Below, one piece after another: positions 63,945 to 64,000 of a DNA stretch of 64,000 nucleotides; the first letter of the stretch is position 1; each line of letters opens with the position of its first letter. Origin of the DNA: Plazaster borealis (lineage: Eukaryota > Echinodermata > Asteroidea > Forcipulatida > Labidiasteridae); contig CM037473.1 in the NCBI GenBank assembly GCA_021014325.1, forward strand, positions 22,372,822-22,436,821. Reading direction: 5' to 3'. The notes under the pieces were generated by a model that did not search any database, was not told the origin of the DNA, and saw only the letters and a list, made by a program, of their open reading frames with translations. The position numbers and the translations under genes are program-made.

Positions 63945-64000
63945 CAGGCTGTACAGGATAGCATCCGCGAAAGGAACCGTGATCGATTGTGGCATCGAGC

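Noticed and set aside
63949..64000. Start of a coding exon at the right edge (frame reading IQAVQDSIRERNRDRLWHR)
   Set aside because: Open and protein-like, but cut by the window, with no splice site and no family I recognise; it cannot be supported.

Overview
The window is nuclear DNA from a marine invertebrate animal. Short exons sit in long AT-rich introns with canonical GT-AG borders, and the sequence is packed with tRNA-derived SINEs, palindromic MITEs and a non-LTR retrotransposon carrying a 2A-like motif. An echinoderm, perhaps a sea star, fits the element types best, but that is inference and was not tested by any search.

Three protein-coding genes are supported. (1) A BLTP2 (KIAA0100/hobbit) bridge-like lipid-transfer gene on the minus strand starts at 43196. 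I can place 31 exons down to 4690, about 1,050 codons, roughly the N-terminal half; the rest lies left of the window. (2) A complete MED19 (Mediator subunit 19) gene of six exons lies on the plus strand, 43425-49994. (3) The 3' half of a PGAM5 mitochondrial phosphatase gene lies on the minus strand, 59276-62477; its 5' exons lie right of the window. BLTP2 and MED19 are divergent, with start codons 228 bp apart. They share a compact promoter with a YY1-type element on each side, and each YY1-type ATG opens a 48-nt upstream ORF.

Layout. 1-4.7 kb: repeats, including a 58-copy 32-bp VNTR, in or beyond a BLTP2 intron. 4.7-43.2 kb: BLTP2 exons and introns, with an antisense CR1/L2-like LINE at 14-17.6 kb and an inverted tandem array at 39.0-39.6 kb. 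43.2-43.4 kb: bidirectional promoter. 43.4-50.2 kb: MED19. 50.2-59.2 kb: repeat-rich intergenic DNA with an array of inverted tRNA-like units. 59.2-64 kb: PGAM5 exons, a 392-bp near-perfect palindrome and one arm of a 335-bp inverted repeat pair.

Repeat families named here. A, B, C and D are MITEs ending TTAAAGG...CCTTTAA. E is a MITE with TAGACC...TGCA ends. F has AAGCCCG ends and G has GGGCCCAATTTCATAG ends. H is a retroposon with CTACTGCCGCGGAGTAG units. S1-S4 are tRNA-derived SINEs. Families A-D alone give 17 copies and about a tenth of the window. No CRISPR, operon or prokaryotic system is present.
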